Positions 1 to 8,532 of a DNA stretch of 38,248 nucleotides are shown piece by piece (positions within the stretch are counted from its first letter, which is position 1; every line of letters starts with the position of its first letter). A model generated the notes under the pieces. It was not told where the DNA came from and ran no database searches. It saw only the letters and a list, made by a program, of their open reading frames with translations. Both the position numbers and the translations under genes were made by a program. The stretch covers positions 1 to 38,248 of the forward strand of contig JAIEPM010000499.1 of assembly GCA_019748395.1 (NCBI GenBank). Direction: 5' to 3'. The stretch comes from Candidatus Obscuribacterales bacterium (GTDB lineage: Bacteria; Cyanobacteriota; Vampirovibrionia; Obscuribacterales; Obscuribacteraceae).

Positions 1-330
1 GTCTTCTTTGCTTTGTTTTTCACCATCTGTGGTGCTGCTTTTGCCGTTTAGAGCCTTAGCTTCCAGTTCAGTTTCATCGACGGCTTTTAATGCTTCGTTT
101 GCATCTTTTCGCTCAGTTGAAGAGCCGATTTCAGAGGCAAGCGAATTCTTCGTTTTTTCAATTTTGGGACTGGCTTGCCTTGAGAGCTCGCTCTTGCCGG
201 GCAGCGTCTGCTTAGACGCCCCGCTTTCTTCACCGCTAAGCGCGCTTGGGGCAATGCTGATGCTCAGTAACGAGAGGGCCAGGCAAAAGCTCAGACCCGG
301 TCTGAATAGAAAATTGCGACTTGCCTGCAT
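1..330 (-). CDS. Exported protein of unknown function (3' part lies outside the window)
   Basis: The reverse strand is open from an ATG at 330-328 to the window edge (110 codons, no stop). An in-frame TGA sits 12 bases upstream of the ATG, and GAGGGA lies about 6 bases before it, so the start is well fixed. The first 30 or so residues form a Sec signal peptide: a basic n-region, a hydrophobic core and an APSALSG cleavage region. The visible mature part is hydrophilic and low in complexity, rich in Ser, Lys, Glu and Ala, and looks like a linker. I do not recognise a family. The opposite-strand frame over the same bases is a shadow. The gene follows lpxI on the same strand after 108 bases and could be co-transcribed with it. 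Confidence 0.7.
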   Translation of the reverse strand, partial: MQASRNFLFRPGLSFCLALSLLSISIAPSALSGEESGASKQTLPGKSELSRQASPKIEKTKNSLASEIGSSTERKDANEALKAVDETELEAKALNGKSSTTDGEKQSKED

Positions 331-438
331 GCAAATCCCTCAATAGGTCACTAAGCAAGTATTATGCCATTAACTTGCTTTCAGGTCTAAGTCATTTTAT
401 CCGGAGCTGAATCAGGTTTTTCCCTAGTTGATTTAAGC

Positions 439-1299
439 CTAAATTGCGACCATGCAGATTCCATGCTGGTTGCAGAATTCAATCATTTCTTCCCTCTCAA
501 CCACCATTGTTTCATTAGCTTCAATCGCCAGAACTCCGCCCGGCTTCGGTGCCAGCATCGAGTTGAGCGTGTTCATGCCGACGGTCGGGATGTCGAAGCG
601 CTGGTCTTGATTCGGTTTTGAGACTTTTACTACAACCACGGGGCCCTTTGCCAGTCCTACTGCTCTTTGAATGGCTTTATCCGTTCCTTCAATTGCTTCA
701 ATAGCCATAATCATCTGGTTTCTGACGATGACTGTTTGGCCGATGTCCTGTCGGGCGATTTCTTTAGCGATACGCTTGCCGAAATTGATGTCGGCGTATT
801 CTTCGGCGGTCGGCCGGCGTGCCGTCAGTACGCCGATATCAGGGAAGAGTTCGGTCAGGAACTCAGCCTGGCTGCGCACTGTGATGCCCTGCGAGGCAGC
901 ATAGTCGCCCATGGCCGACTGAATCGTGTCATCGTTGAAATCGGAGAGGCGGCTCAACTCACGGACTGCCGTCCAGTCGAATTTGGTGATATTTTTGAGA
1001 ATGTCTAGTTTTGGAACTTTGCCCACAAAAACCAGCTGTTTGACGTTCTCTCTTTGCAGGAGCTTCAGGTTTTTGCCCAGTTGCCCGGGGGCTACCTGGA
1101 AAGTTTTCAAACAGTGAGGTTGCACCCTGGCTTCAGCTTCTTCGCTCAAACAGAGTGCGATTACCTGATAACCGTTTTCTTTGGCGGAGCGGGCCAGAAT
1201 TCCGGGCAGCTTGCCCAATCCGGCCACCAGGCCTAAAATGCTGCCATTCCCCGGTGCTGCGGGTGTTCTGCGGGATTGCATGGTTTCAGTGCTGCTCAC
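439..1299 (-). CDS. lpxI: UDP-2,3-diacylglucosamine diphosphatase LpxI (DUF1009 family)
   Basis: LpxI hydrolyses UDP-2,3-diacylglucosamine to lipid X, the step before LpxB in lipid A synthesis, at the cytoplasmic face of the inner membrane. The 286-residue length fits the family. The N-terminal part has a GLVAGLGKLP motif and the C-terminal DUF1009 half contains GDYAASQGITV, RNQMIMAIEAIEGTD and FDIPTVGMNTL, all typical of LpxI. The frame begins with GTG at 1299 behind a weak AGAG; an ATG seven codons in (1281) is an alternative. The gene diverges from the exported orphan at 1568. No other lpx gene is visible here. It implies an outer membrane with lipid A. Identity is firm from the motifs; the start is less certain. 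Confidence 0.92.
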   Translation of the reverse strand: MSSTETMQSRRTPAAPGNGSILGLVAGLGKLPGILARSAKENGYQVIALCLSEEAEARVQPHCLKTFQVAPGQLGKNLKLLQRENVKQLVFVGKVPKLDILKNITKFDWTAVRELSRLSDFNDDTIQSAMGDYAASQGITVRSQAEFLTELFPDIGVLTARRPTAEEYADINFGKRIAKEIARQDIGQTVIVRNQMIMAIEAIEGTDKAIQRAVGLAKGPVVVVKVSKPNQDQRFDIPTVGMNTLNSMLAPKPGGVLAIEANETMVVEREEMIEFCNQHGICMVAI

Positions 1300-1401
1300 G
1301 GTGTTCTCTTCAATGAGGGGACAATTCGGATGCCAAGTTTAACATTCGGGCTCGATTGAATCCCGCTTCACTTTCTAATCCTGCTCTTTTAATGACTTTT
1401 C

Positions 1402-1430
1402 TTGACAGCTCCATTCCAGAGGCGTTAAAT
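1402..1430 (+). promoter_or_regulatory. Probable sigma70-type promoter for the 1568 gene
   Basis: A perfect -35 TTGACA (1402-1407) is followed after exactly 17 bases by TTAAAT (1425-1430), which matches the -10 consensus at four of six positions. It would start a leader of about 130 bases before the ATG at 1568. It was found by eye, with no transcription data. Confidence 0.4.
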
Positions 1431-1567
1431 TGGGTTAATCTGCCTGGATTCGCCTTCTTGCATTGCGCCTGAGATCAGATTCTTTAACTGGCAATTCTCA
1501 TGATCACGACATGATTTTGAAAATGCGTTAAAGTAAAAGCAAGTCCTGTTCCGATGAGGATTCCCTG

Positions 1568-2113
1568 ATGAGAGCTTTGTTGCTTCCGGCTTTCTTACTG
1601 AGTTTGCTTTCAGGCTTGCCTGCAGTCGCTCAGTACGGCAGAAATGACAATCCTAATCTGCGCAACTTTTATATGGCCAGACAGCAAATTCAGATCATGG
1701 ATGATGCGCCCCAAGTCAACGACTTGCGAACAAATCCTCAGGCTGCGGCCCAGCAACAGATGGCGCCTGCTGCTCCTCAAGCTTTGCCGAGAGCCGGGTT
1801 CAGCACATACATGTCCGGATATCATGGCGGCAATGCCGGTGGTGCTTTGCCGCAGGTCAACAACGGTGTGCCGAAGTCACTGCCTTCCGCCCCGGAAAGA
1901 ACCGGTCTCAAGGCTAATGCCGGCAAGTTGAAAATGAAAGCAAGTCCAAGTGTTTCTCAAGCGAAGGGACCGGTTCTGGCAAAAACATATGCCCCCTATG
2001 CTAAAACGCCAAGTGCCCCTGCTTCCGGCGGCTCATCCGGCTCTTTATTAAATAGCTCGACTTCCGTACAGGGTAGTGTTTTGCACTGGAACAAACGTCG
2101 TTCCGGTTATTAA
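1568..2113 (+). CDS. Exported protein of unknown function
   Basis: This 181-residue protein starts with a clear Sec signal peptide (MRALLLPAFLLSLLSGLPAVA, cleavage near residue 21). The mature part is rich in Ala, Pro, Gln, Ser and Gly, has no transmembrane segment and no cysteine, and looks mostly disordered. GAGGA lies 9 bases before the ATG and supports this start. The gene converges on the ATP-grasp gene with only 16 bases between stop codons. I do not recognise a family. The composition suggests a periplasmic or surface protein, but nothing in it shows an activity. Confidence 0.75.
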   Translation: MRALLLPAFLLSLLSGLPAVAQYGRNDNPNLRNFYMARQQIQIMDDAPQVNDLRTNPQAAAQQQMAPAAPQALPRAGFSTYMSGYHGGNAGGALPQVNNGVPKSLPSAPERTGLKANAGKLKMKASPSVSQAKGPVLAKTYAPYAKTPSAPASGGSSGSLLNSSTSVQGSVLHWNKRRSGY

Positions 2114-2129
2114 AAGCAATTGCGCGGCT

Positions 2130-3293
2130 TCAGTATCTGGCCATGATACGGTCGGCTGCTTCCACCAGCGGATCAAGTTCCTGATGACGCAAAACATAGC
2201 CGTGATTGCCTATGGCTCTGGAAAATGCGTCGTTCATGCGGTCTTGATAAACCATGAGCGAGTTGAACTCTTCAAGTACTTCCTGATGACGCATTGAATA
2301 GGGAATGTGGTCTTTTCGTCCCACATAAATGACAAAGTAAGGGCGAAGGGCTTCCTGACTGGTTTTGCCATGAACAAGGATTTCGGCCCAGGCTTTATAG
2401 GCATCAAAATCATTGGCAAAATTGAACATGTCGAGGGTGAATCCACCCGGAGGTCGCATGTTTACTTCCAGTGGTATGACGCTGCCGTCCTCGAACATGA
2501 AAAACTCAAAGTGGAAAAAGCGCTCGCGTACATCGAATGCACGCAAAGTCAATCGTCCGGCTTGTTCAAGCGTGTTTTCAATTTCGCGCACTGTGTAATA
2601 GTAGATGTCGCTGTCTTCATTGACTGCTTCCATTACGCCTTTGCTGTATCGCAAAGAAGAAGCGAACACGACATTGCCGCCGCTGTCTGTGAGCCCATCG
2701 TAAGTGACAATCGTGCCTGAAACGAATTCTTCAACTATGTAATCGACTGAAGGCGGTTTGTCTTTGAGATATCTTTGAAGCTCTTCCTCATTGTCGATTT
2801 TGTAAGTCTTAGCTGCGCCCACACCAATGTCGGGTTTTGCAACTACCGGAAATCCGACTTCTTCAATGAAAGCTCTTAGCTCGGCTTCGCTCTGGCAGAC
2901 TTTTCCGCGGGCCGGATTTAAGCCTGAATTTTCAAAAACGCGCTTCATTTCTGATTTGCGCTTGATTTTATAAATACTGTCAAGCTTGATTCCGGATATA
3001 TTGAAATCGGTTCTCAACCGGGCTTCTGTTTCCAGCCAGTATTCATTTTGAGAATCGATTCGATCCATCTTTCCGAATCGATAAGTGAAATATCCGACCG
3101 CCCGCAAGAGCTGGTCGTAGTTATGCATGTCGTCGACTCGATAATACTCGCTCAGACATTGCTTGAGTTCGTCCCGGAGCTGCTCGAAGGGCTGATCGCC
3201 GATTCCAAACACATTGGCGCCTTGCTCGCGCAGTCTGACGCAGAAATTATAAAAATTGGGAGGGAAATGTGGCGATAAAAATACGATGTTCAT
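2130..3293 (-). CDS. ATP-grasp domain ligase, substrate unknown
   Basis: ATP-grasp enzymes join a carboxylate to an amine or thiol through an acylphosphate. This 387-residue protein has a pre-ATP-grasp region (about 1-105). The ATP-grasp fold follows, with nucleotide-binding lysines around FPVVAKPDIGVGAAK, a lid strand YIVEEFVSGT, and the metal-binding FEFFMFEDGSVIPLEVNMRP, whose final Glu and Asn fit the Mg ligands. Overall it resembles carboxylate-amine ligases of the PurK/carbamoyl-phosphate group and stand-alone ATP-grasp peptide ligases. No partner gene here names a substrate. AllA follows upstream on the same strand after 144 bases. The ATG at 3293 has AAGGA about 12 bases before it. 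It is cytoplasmic, with no signal peptide or membrane segment. Confidence 0.85.
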   Translation of the reverse strand: MNIVFLSPHFPPNFYNFCVRLREQGANVFGIGDQPFEQLRDELKQCLSEYYRVDDMHNYDQLLRAVGYFTYRFGKMDRIDSQNEYWLETEARLRTDFNISGIKLDSIYKIKRKSEMKRVFENSGLNPARGKVCQSEAELRAFIEEVGFPVVAKPDIGVGAAKTYKIDNEEELQRYLKDKPPSVDYIVEEFVSGTIVTYDGLTDSGGNVVFASSLRYSKGVMEAVNEDSDIYYYTVREIENTLEQAGRLTLRAFDVRERFFHFEFFMFEDGSVIPLEVNMRPPGGFTLDMFNFANDFDAYKAWAEILVHGKTSQEALRPYFVIYVGRKDHIPYSMRHQEVLEEFNSLMVYQDRMNDAFSRAIGNHGYVLRHQELDPLVEAADRIMARY

Positions 3294-3437
3294 ACAGTCC
3301 AGATCCTTAGCTCATGTGTTCGGGAATGAATCCAGAACTTAGCCGGCCGAATTTGGGAGATTAGCATAAATTTGTTTTGAATGCAGCAATTGAAAGCCCT
3401 GCCCGGTTATATTTGCAAACTTTCAAGCCTGATTAAA

Positions 3438-3962
3438 TCAGAGTTCGATGATGACCGGCTGCTCCAAGTACTCAATCTGGCAGTCGTCGGGACTTTCGTT
3501 TTCATAAACAAGACAGGAAAAATCCAGCTGATTTTCCAGGGCTGTCATCGGATAGTGCCAGACTCCCGGAAAATAACTGACTCCGACTGCTCCTTCGACA
3601 ATGAAAGCTTTCAGTGTAGTTAAATCCGGTTTCTCAGAACCAAGACAAACCACAGCTAGATACTTGCCATCTCTGGCCATGGGCATGAAAACTTGTGATG
3701 AGTGTTGATGTTTTTCTAGGAGCCTAAGTTCCAGATGCTTCTCTCTAAGTGGGCTGCAACGAAAAATGCAAAGGTTAAGCTTTGCTTTATCGCTCCTCAA
3801 ATTTTCCAATTCACATAGATGGTTGAAACGCTTGGCTGTGCCCATGTTTGCGGCTTTGAAAGGCTCTGACTCGTCGGCTCTGATTAGCCTGCCGTAATCC
3901 TGGTAAGCAGCTTTTGAAAGACCGACAGCCTTGATTCCGGGCTCCTTCTTGCTCGCGCTCAT
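3438..3962 (-). CDS. allA: Ureidoglycolate lyase (AllA family)
   Basis: AllA splits ureidoglycolate into glyoxylate and urea at the end of allantoin (purine) breakdown. The 174-residue protein follows the family along its length: an N-terminal FxxYGRLI-like segment, NHLCELENL, LELRLLEKHQHSSQVFMPM, LAVVCLG, KPDLTTLKAFIVEGAVGVSY and the signature PGVWHYPMTAL, which carries a metal-site histidine. The C-terminus ends in an acidic DCQIEYLEQ stretch as in known AllA. The start ATG (3962) has GAGG about 12 bases upstream. The gene is divergent from malate synthase, with 83 bases between the start codons. Malate synthase consumes its glyoxylate product, so a shared metabolic role is likely. No other allantoin-pathway gene lies in the window. 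Confidence 0.85.
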   Translation of the reverse strand: MSASKKEPGIKAVGLSKAAYQDYGRLIRADESEPFKAANMGTAKRFNHLCELENLRSDKAKLNLCIFRCSPLREKHLELRLLEKHQHSSQVFMPMARDGKYLAVVCLGSEKPDLTTLKAFIVEGAVGVSYFPGVWHYPMTALENQLDFSCLVYENESPDDCQIEYLEQPVIIEL

Positions 3963-4045
3963 GAACTAAAGAACCTCACGTAATACAATGACGAGTTCTG
4001 TAGTCTAGCATGGCATTTTGCTGGTCGGTTTTAGAGGAGATATTC

Positions 4046-5626
4046 ATGAAAACGACTCTTGAGCGGGTGGAAATTCTTGGTAAAAAGACCGAAGAATTCT
4101 CTGAAATCTTGACCGACGACGCACTCAATTTTCTTTTCGAGCTGGATCAGGCTTTTGCTCAAAAACGAGAGTCTTTGCTTCTGGCTCGCAGCCATCGCAA
4201 AACAAGACTGGATAATGGTGAAGTTCCCGATTTCTTGAAAGAAACCGAGTCTATTCGCAGTTCAGACTGGCGGGTCGCTTCTTGTCCGGCGGACCTGGAG
4301 GATCGACGTGTGGAAATAACAGGTCCTGTCGACGCTAAAATGATCATCAATGCACTTAACTGCGGTGCAAATTTATTTATGGCGGATTTTGAAGACGCCA
4401 ATTCGCCGACCTGGTCCAACTGCATTGAAGGCCAAATTAATTTGAAAGCGGCTGTGCGTCGCACTTTGAGTTTTCAAAGTGCTGAAGGCAAGACTTACAA
4501 CTTGAATGAAAAACTCGCGACTTTGAAAGTACGCCCTCGCGGCTTGCATCTTCTAGAGAAGCACTTGCAGATCGACGGCAAGCCGATTTCAGCCAGTCTT
4601 TTTGACTTCGGTCTTTTCTTTTTCCATAACGCCCAGGAACTTTTAAGTCGCGGTAGCGGACCTTACTTTTATATTCCAAAACTTGAGAGCCATCATGAAG
4701 CACGTTTTTTTGCCGAAGTATTCAAATTCGCCGAAGATTATTTGAAAATCAAAGCAGGCAGCATTCGTTGCACTGTGCTCATCGAAACGATTCTTGCTGC
4801 ATTTGAAATGGATGAGATTCTTTATGAATTGAAAGACTATGCTTCCGGCTTGAATGCCGGCCGCTGGGATTATATGTTCAGCATGATCAAAAAATTGAAT
4901 AAGCGACCTGAATTTATGCTGCCGGACCGTGCTCTAGTAACGATGAATGTTCCATTTATGCGTTCATATTGTGATTTACTCGTGAAAACATGTCACCGTC
5001 GTCATGCTCATGCCATGGGCGGGATGGCGGCTTTCATTCCAAGCCGCAAAGACAAAGAGCTAAATGCTAAAGCGATGAGCAAAGTCGCCGAGGATAAGCA
5101 AAGAGAGGCTGGTCAGGGATTTGACGGTACCTGGATTGCGCATCCTGATTTGCTTGCTGTTGCTAAAGCCGAGTTTGATAAAGTTCTTGGAAATAATCCC
5201 AACCAAAAAACAGTGCTCAGACAAAACGTTAAAGTTTCGGCTTTGGATTTGTTGAATGCCGAAGTTGATGGCGCTCAAATTAGTGAAGCCGGATTGCGTA
5301 ACAACATCAATGTTGCCCTTCAGTATCTAGACAACTGGCTTAGAGGTATTGGTGCTGCAGCCATATTCAATTTGATGGAAGATGCTGCAACTGCGGAAAT
5401 ATCGCGTGCTCAGATCTGGCTCTGGTTGAATCGCTCGGTTAAATTAAGTGATGGCAGAATCGTGGACAGAGAGCTTTACAAGCTTTTGCGTGAGGAAGAG
5501 CTGGCTAAGCTCAAGTCAAATTCAGAGGGGCGACTGGAAGAGGCTGCCGGAATTCTTGATGATTTGATTTTCGCTGAAAGCTTTCCTGAGTTTCTGACTC
5601 TTTCTGCTTATGAATTGCTTGACTGA
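4046..5626 (+). CDS. aceB: Malate synthase A
   Basis: It condenses glyoxylate with acetyl-CoA to malate in the cytoplasm. The ATG at 4046 was chosen because GAGGAG lies 6 bases before it. The frame also opens at 4010, but that ATG has no ribosome site and adds 12 unrelated residues. The resulting 526 residues match the usual length of isoform A. Conserved blocks run in order: [29 protein letters not shown] with the catalytic-site arginine, [67 protein letters not shown] and [12 protein letters not shown]. The family signature usually reads Arg-Glu-His before the SAGLN segment; here the His position is Tyr. Isocitrate lyase is not in the window, so the glyoxylate may come from AllA. Confidence 0.95.
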   Translation: MKTTLERVEILGKKTEEFSEILTDDALNFLFELDQAFAQKRESLLLARSHRKTRLDNGEVPDFLKETESIRSSDWRVASCPADLEDRRVEITGPVDAKMIINALNCGANLFMADFEDANSPTWSNCIEGQINLKAAVRRTLSFQSAEGKTYNLNEKLATLKVRPRGLHLLEKHLQIDGKPISASLFDFGLFFFHNAQELLSRGSGPYFYIPKLESHHEARFFAEVFKFAEDYLKIKAGSIRCTVLIETILAAFEMDEILYELKDYASGLNAGRWDYMFSMIKKLNKRPEFMLPDRALVTMNVPFMRSYCDLLVKTCHRRHAHAMGGMAAFIPSRKDKELNAKAMSKVAEDKQREAGQGFDGTWIAHPDLLAVAKAEFDKVLGNNPNQKTVLRQNVKVSALDLLNAEVDGAQISEAGLRNNINVALQYLDNWLRGIGAAAIFNLMEDAATAEISRAQIWLWLNRSVKLSDGRIVDRELYKLLREEELAKLKSNSEGRLEEAAGILDDLIFAESFPEFLTLSAYELLD

Positions 5627-5629
5627 GTT

Positions 5630-6445
5630 TTAGAGCAAAGCACTGCTCTGCCAGCCGCTGCCGTCTTCCTCAAAGCTCCTCAGTTGAGCTAGACGACAAT
5701 TCCGGATTTGCTTTTGACTTTGCGACAGCTCTTTGATTTTTTCACCGAGTTTATTCAGTCCCGGTTGGTCTCCGGCTTGTTTTAAGGAAGCCTGATAGCA
5801 AAGCAAGAGCGGTAGCAATTCTTGCGAGTTTTTGCCAAGATGCTTTTCATGCAGAGAAATGGCTTTTTCAAAAAGAGGTTTTGCTTCGGCGCATTTTCCC
5901 TGTCTCTGGTAGTTGACCGCCAGGTCCATTAAGCTCTTAGCGATTAGGCTATGCTCATTTCCGTATACTTTGCTTCGAATTTTCAAAATTCGATTTATGC
6001 AGGTCTGTGCTTCGGCGAAGCGGTGCTGATGTCTCAGGCAACGGCTCAGTCCGTAAAGGCTGTTTGCTACGACTTTGGAGTTAGGACCACAAAGTACTTC
6101 TGCGTTTTCGATGGCTTCTCTGTAGAGACCTTCGGCTTTCCTGTAATTGAAGTTGTAGTATTCGAGCAAAGCCAGATTTTGCAAACATATTGTATAGCTG
6201 AGCGAATCCTGCTCCTGATTAGCCAGAGCTTCAAGCAGCGTGTTTTCTGCACTTTCAAAATCGCGTAAGTCAAAGTCTTCCTGAGCTGCTTGAATCAAGA
6301 CTTCGGTTTGACCGGCAGAGACTGCAGGCAGATAAAGCTGAACCGAGGCAAATAAACAGAGCATCAGAACGATAGTCTGGGTCCTAACTGGACCCGGACG
6401 ACAAAATTTTGTTAGTTCTGGAGGACGTCTGTTGGGGGGTAACAT
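5630..6445 (-). CDS. Exported tetratricopeptide-repeat protein
   Basis: The 271-residue protein has a long basic n-region and a hydrophobic stretch at about 24-43 ending in PAVSAGQ, which reads as a signal peptide with cleavage near 44. From about 50 to 215 there are at least four TPR units of the 42-residue kinesin-light-chain style (for example YNFNYRKAEGLYREAIENAE and QGKCAEAKPLFEKAISLHEK), a fold that binds peptides or proteins. The C-terminal 40 residues are charged and repeat-free. Only a weak GAAG precedes the ATG. The stop codon is three bases from that of malate synthase (convergent). The partner is unknown. The TPR gene at 12064 is similar in build. Confidence 0.8.
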   Translation of the reverse strand: MLPPNRRPPELTKFCRPGPVRTQTIVLMLCLFASVQLYLPAVSAGQTEVLIQAAQEDFDLRDFESAENTLLEALANQEQDSLSYTICLQNLALLEYYNFNYRKAEGLYREAIENAEVLCGPNSKVVANSLYGLSRCLRHQHRFAEAQTCINRILKIRSKVYGNEHSLIAKSLMDLAVNYQRQGKCAEAKPLFEKAISLHEKHLGKNSQELLPLLLCYQASLKQAGDQPGLNKLGEKIKELSQSQKQIRNCRLAQLRSFEEDGSGWQSSALL

Positions 6446-6581
6446 CGTTCTTCGCCACTAAGTATTATTATTTCTGCCCGGAAGTCAAGAGGTCTAAACT
6501 GATGACAGTTGCTGTCTTTTGCCTCATGTCTATGTCCGAAAATGGCGAGAAATCCAGGCTGGTTGAAGCTAGAATCAACAT

Positions 6582-8009
6582 ATGATCAGTTTAGACCGTG
6601 AAAGCTGCTATCAAGCCGTATTGAGCCACGACCGTCGTTTTGACGGCAGCTTTTTTGTGGCTGTTAAAAGCACCGGGGTTTATTGCCGGACAGTTTGCAC
6701 AGCGCGAACGCCGAGCTTGAAAAACTGCAGTTTTTATTTGAACGCGGCGACTGCCGAAAGTGAGGGTTTTAGACCTTGCTTGCGTTGTCGACCGGAATTA
6801 GCACCTGGTTCGGCGCCTCTTGATGCCCAGTCCAGATGCGCTGAGCTTATTGCTGATTTGCTTGAAGCCGGCGCTCTTAATGAAATGAGCGTGGCTCAGC
6901 TTGCTGCTTTCTTGAACTTGAGCGAGTGGCAGCTAAGGCGCCTTGTCGAAAAATATTTTTCAGTATCGCCAGTGGAGCTTGCCATAACACAGCGTTTGCT
7001 TCTGGCAAAACGTCTGCTTAAAGACAGCGATCTTTCCATAACCGAGGTTGCTTATGCCAGCGGGTTCAACAGTTTAAGGCGATTCAACTCTTTGCTGAAA
7101 GAGCGTTACGGCATGAGCCCGGCTCGCTTGAGGGCTCGCCGAAATCTGCTTTCAAGTCCTGACAAAATTAGATGCCGACTCTATTTCAGACCACCATATG
7201 ATTTTGTTGCGCTTCTTTCCTTCCTGGGCAAGCGCAGTGCCGGTGGCGTTGAGATAGCAGAGTCGGGCTGCTACGCTCGCACTGTCAGCTACTCTAATTA
7301 CAGCGGCTGCATAATGCTGAGTCCGGCCGAAGATGAATTCGCGCTTGAGCTCACGGTCGATGCCTCACTCTCTCGGGTTCTGATGCCTATTATCGCTAAA
7401 GTTAAACGCTTGTTTGATTTGAACGCCAGTCCCGAATTGATAAACAGAAAGTTGAAAGATCTGTCTGCGCCTTTTCCGGGATTACGTTTGCCTGGTGCTT
7501 TCGATACGTTTGAAACCGCAGTGCGGGCAATTCTTGGGCAGGAAATAACAGTGAAAGCTGCCACTACGCTTGTCACTCGCTTTGCTGAAAAATTCGGGCA
7601 AAAAATTGAAACATCAGTGCCCGGGCTGAATATACTTTTCCCTACAGTAAAGGATGCAGCACTGCTTTCAGTTTCGGATTTTAAAGGACTCGGAATCAGA
7701 GAAAGCCGAGCCCGTACTATTATATGCTTGGCCGGCGCCATTGCCGGTGGTGCTATTTCTCTTGAACAGGCAATCGATCCTTATGAGAGCATGAGCCGCT
7801 TGCAAGAGATATCCGGAATCGGTCCCTGGACGGCTCAATATATTGCCATGCGCTGTTATCACTTTCCTGATGCTTTTCCTGAAGGCGATCTTGGAATAGC
7901 TCGTGCTCTTTCGCCTCTGAGCTGGAATCAAATAATTGAACTTTCCGAGTCCTGGAGACCCTGGCGAGCCTATGCTGCAATGCATTTATGGAAAAAACTG
8001 GAGAATTGA
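6582..8009 (+). CDS. Ada N-domain / AraC HTH / AlkA DNA glycosylase fusion
   Basis: This single 475-residue chain joins three modules. Residues 1-80 are the Ada zinc domain with Cys35, Cys39, Cys66 and Cys69 in the Ada pattern. One of these takes a methyl group from DNA methylphosphotriesters and turns the protein into an activator. Residues about 85-185 are an AraC-type double HTH (LSEWQLRRLVEKYF, YASGFNSLRRFNSLLKERYG). Residues about 195-475 are an AlkA glycosylase with an HhH motif (LQEISGIGPWTAQYIA) and the catalytic aspartate in FPEGDLGIARAL, which removes 3-methyladenine and similar bases. The next gene, one base on, is ogt. This layout matches the alkA-ogt operon of mycobacteria rather than E. 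coli Ada. The start ATG has no strong ribosome site. It is probably self-activated after alkylation. Confidence 0.92.
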   Translation: MISLDRESCYQAVLSHDRRFDGSFFVAVKSTGVYCRTVCTARTPSLKNCSFYLNAATAESEGFRPCLRCRPELAPGSAPLDAQSRCAELIADLLEAGALNEMSVAQLAAFLNLSEWQLRRLVEKYFSVSPVELAITQRLLLAKRLLKDSDLSITEVAYASGFNSLRRFNSLLKERYGMSPARLRARRNLLSSPDKIRCRLYFRPPYDFVALLSFLGKRSAGGVEIAESGCYARTVSYSNYSGCIMLSPAEDEFALELTVDASLSRVLMPIIAKVKRLFDLNASPELINRKLKDLSAPFPGLRLPGAFDTFETAVRAILGQEITVKAATTLVTRFAEKFGQKIETSVPGLNILFPTVKDAALLSVSDFKGLGIRESRARTIICLAGAIAGGAISLEQAIDPYESMSRLQEISGIGPWTAQYIAMRCYHFPDAFPEGDLGIARALSPLSWNQIIELSESWRPWRAYAAMHLWKKLEN

Positions 8010-8010
8010 A

Positions 8011-8532
8011 ATGACTTATTACAGCTTGATTGAAAGCTCTCTTGGCGAAATCTTGTTGCTTTCCGACGGGGATGCTTTGAGCGGACTTTATCTTGAAAGC
8101 GATGCCAGAAAAACCGGGTTTCCAAAAGTGGCTCGCTTTGAGAAAAGGCTTCCACTTTTTCTCAAAGCAGAAGAACAGTTGCGCGAATATTTCAAGCAGG
8201 AGCGAATTGAATTTGCTCTGCCTTTGAAAATTACGGGCAGCCCATTCCAGCTGAGAGTCTGGCAAGAACTTGCACAAATTCCTTACGGCCGCACTTTGAG
8301 CTACCTCTCTCTGGCTTCAAGGCTCGGAAATCCGGCTGCCGCGCGGGCGGTTGGTGCTGCCAACGCTCGCAATAAAATAAGCCTGATCCTGCCCTGTCAT
8401 CGAGTTATCGGCGCTGATGCTTCCTTAGTCGGCTATGCCGGCGGGATTCAAGCCAAGAAATTCTTACTGGAGCTGGAAGCAGCCTTTTGCCGAAAAGCTC
8501 AGTGGCAAACAGCACCATGTTTGATGAAATAA
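8011..8532 (+). CDS. ogt: Methylated-DNA--protein-cysteine methyltransferase
   Basis: This suicide enzyme moves the methyl group from O6-methylguanine to its own cysteine. The 173-residue protein has the N-terminal ribonuclease-like domain (about 1-85), then the DNA-binding HTH part with GSPFQLRVWQELAQIPYG and ARAVGAANARN, and the active-site LPCHRVIG, followed by GYAGG. GGAG lies 9 bases before the ATG at 8011 and fixes this start; a longer frame from 7936 only reads back into the glycosylase gene. One base separates it from the upstream stop, so it is co-translated with the Ada-AlkA fusion. Its last 34 bases overlap the 3' end of msrA on the other strand. Confidence 0.95.
   Translation: MTYYSLIESSLGEILLLSDGDALSGLYLESDARKTGFPKVARFEKRLPLFLKAEEQLREYFKQERIEFALPLKITGSPFQLRVWQELAQIPYGRTLSYLSLASRLGNPAAARAVGAANARNKISLILPCHRVIGADASLVGYAGGIQAKKFLLELEAAFCRKAQWQTAPCLMK

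Noticed and set aside
8-346. Forward open frame of 112 codons at the window start
   Set aside because: The reverse strand over the same bases has a ribosome site, a signal peptide and an upstream stop; the forward frame has none of these.
4010-4045. Earlier ATG for malate synthase
   Set aside because: It has no ribosome site, and the added 12 residues are unlike the family; the ATG at 4046 has GAGGAG in place.
6504-6520. Short hairpin GACAG-TTG-CTGTC with TTTT after it, terminator-like
   Set aside because: It lies between two divergent start codons, where no transcript ends, and the stem has only 5 bp.
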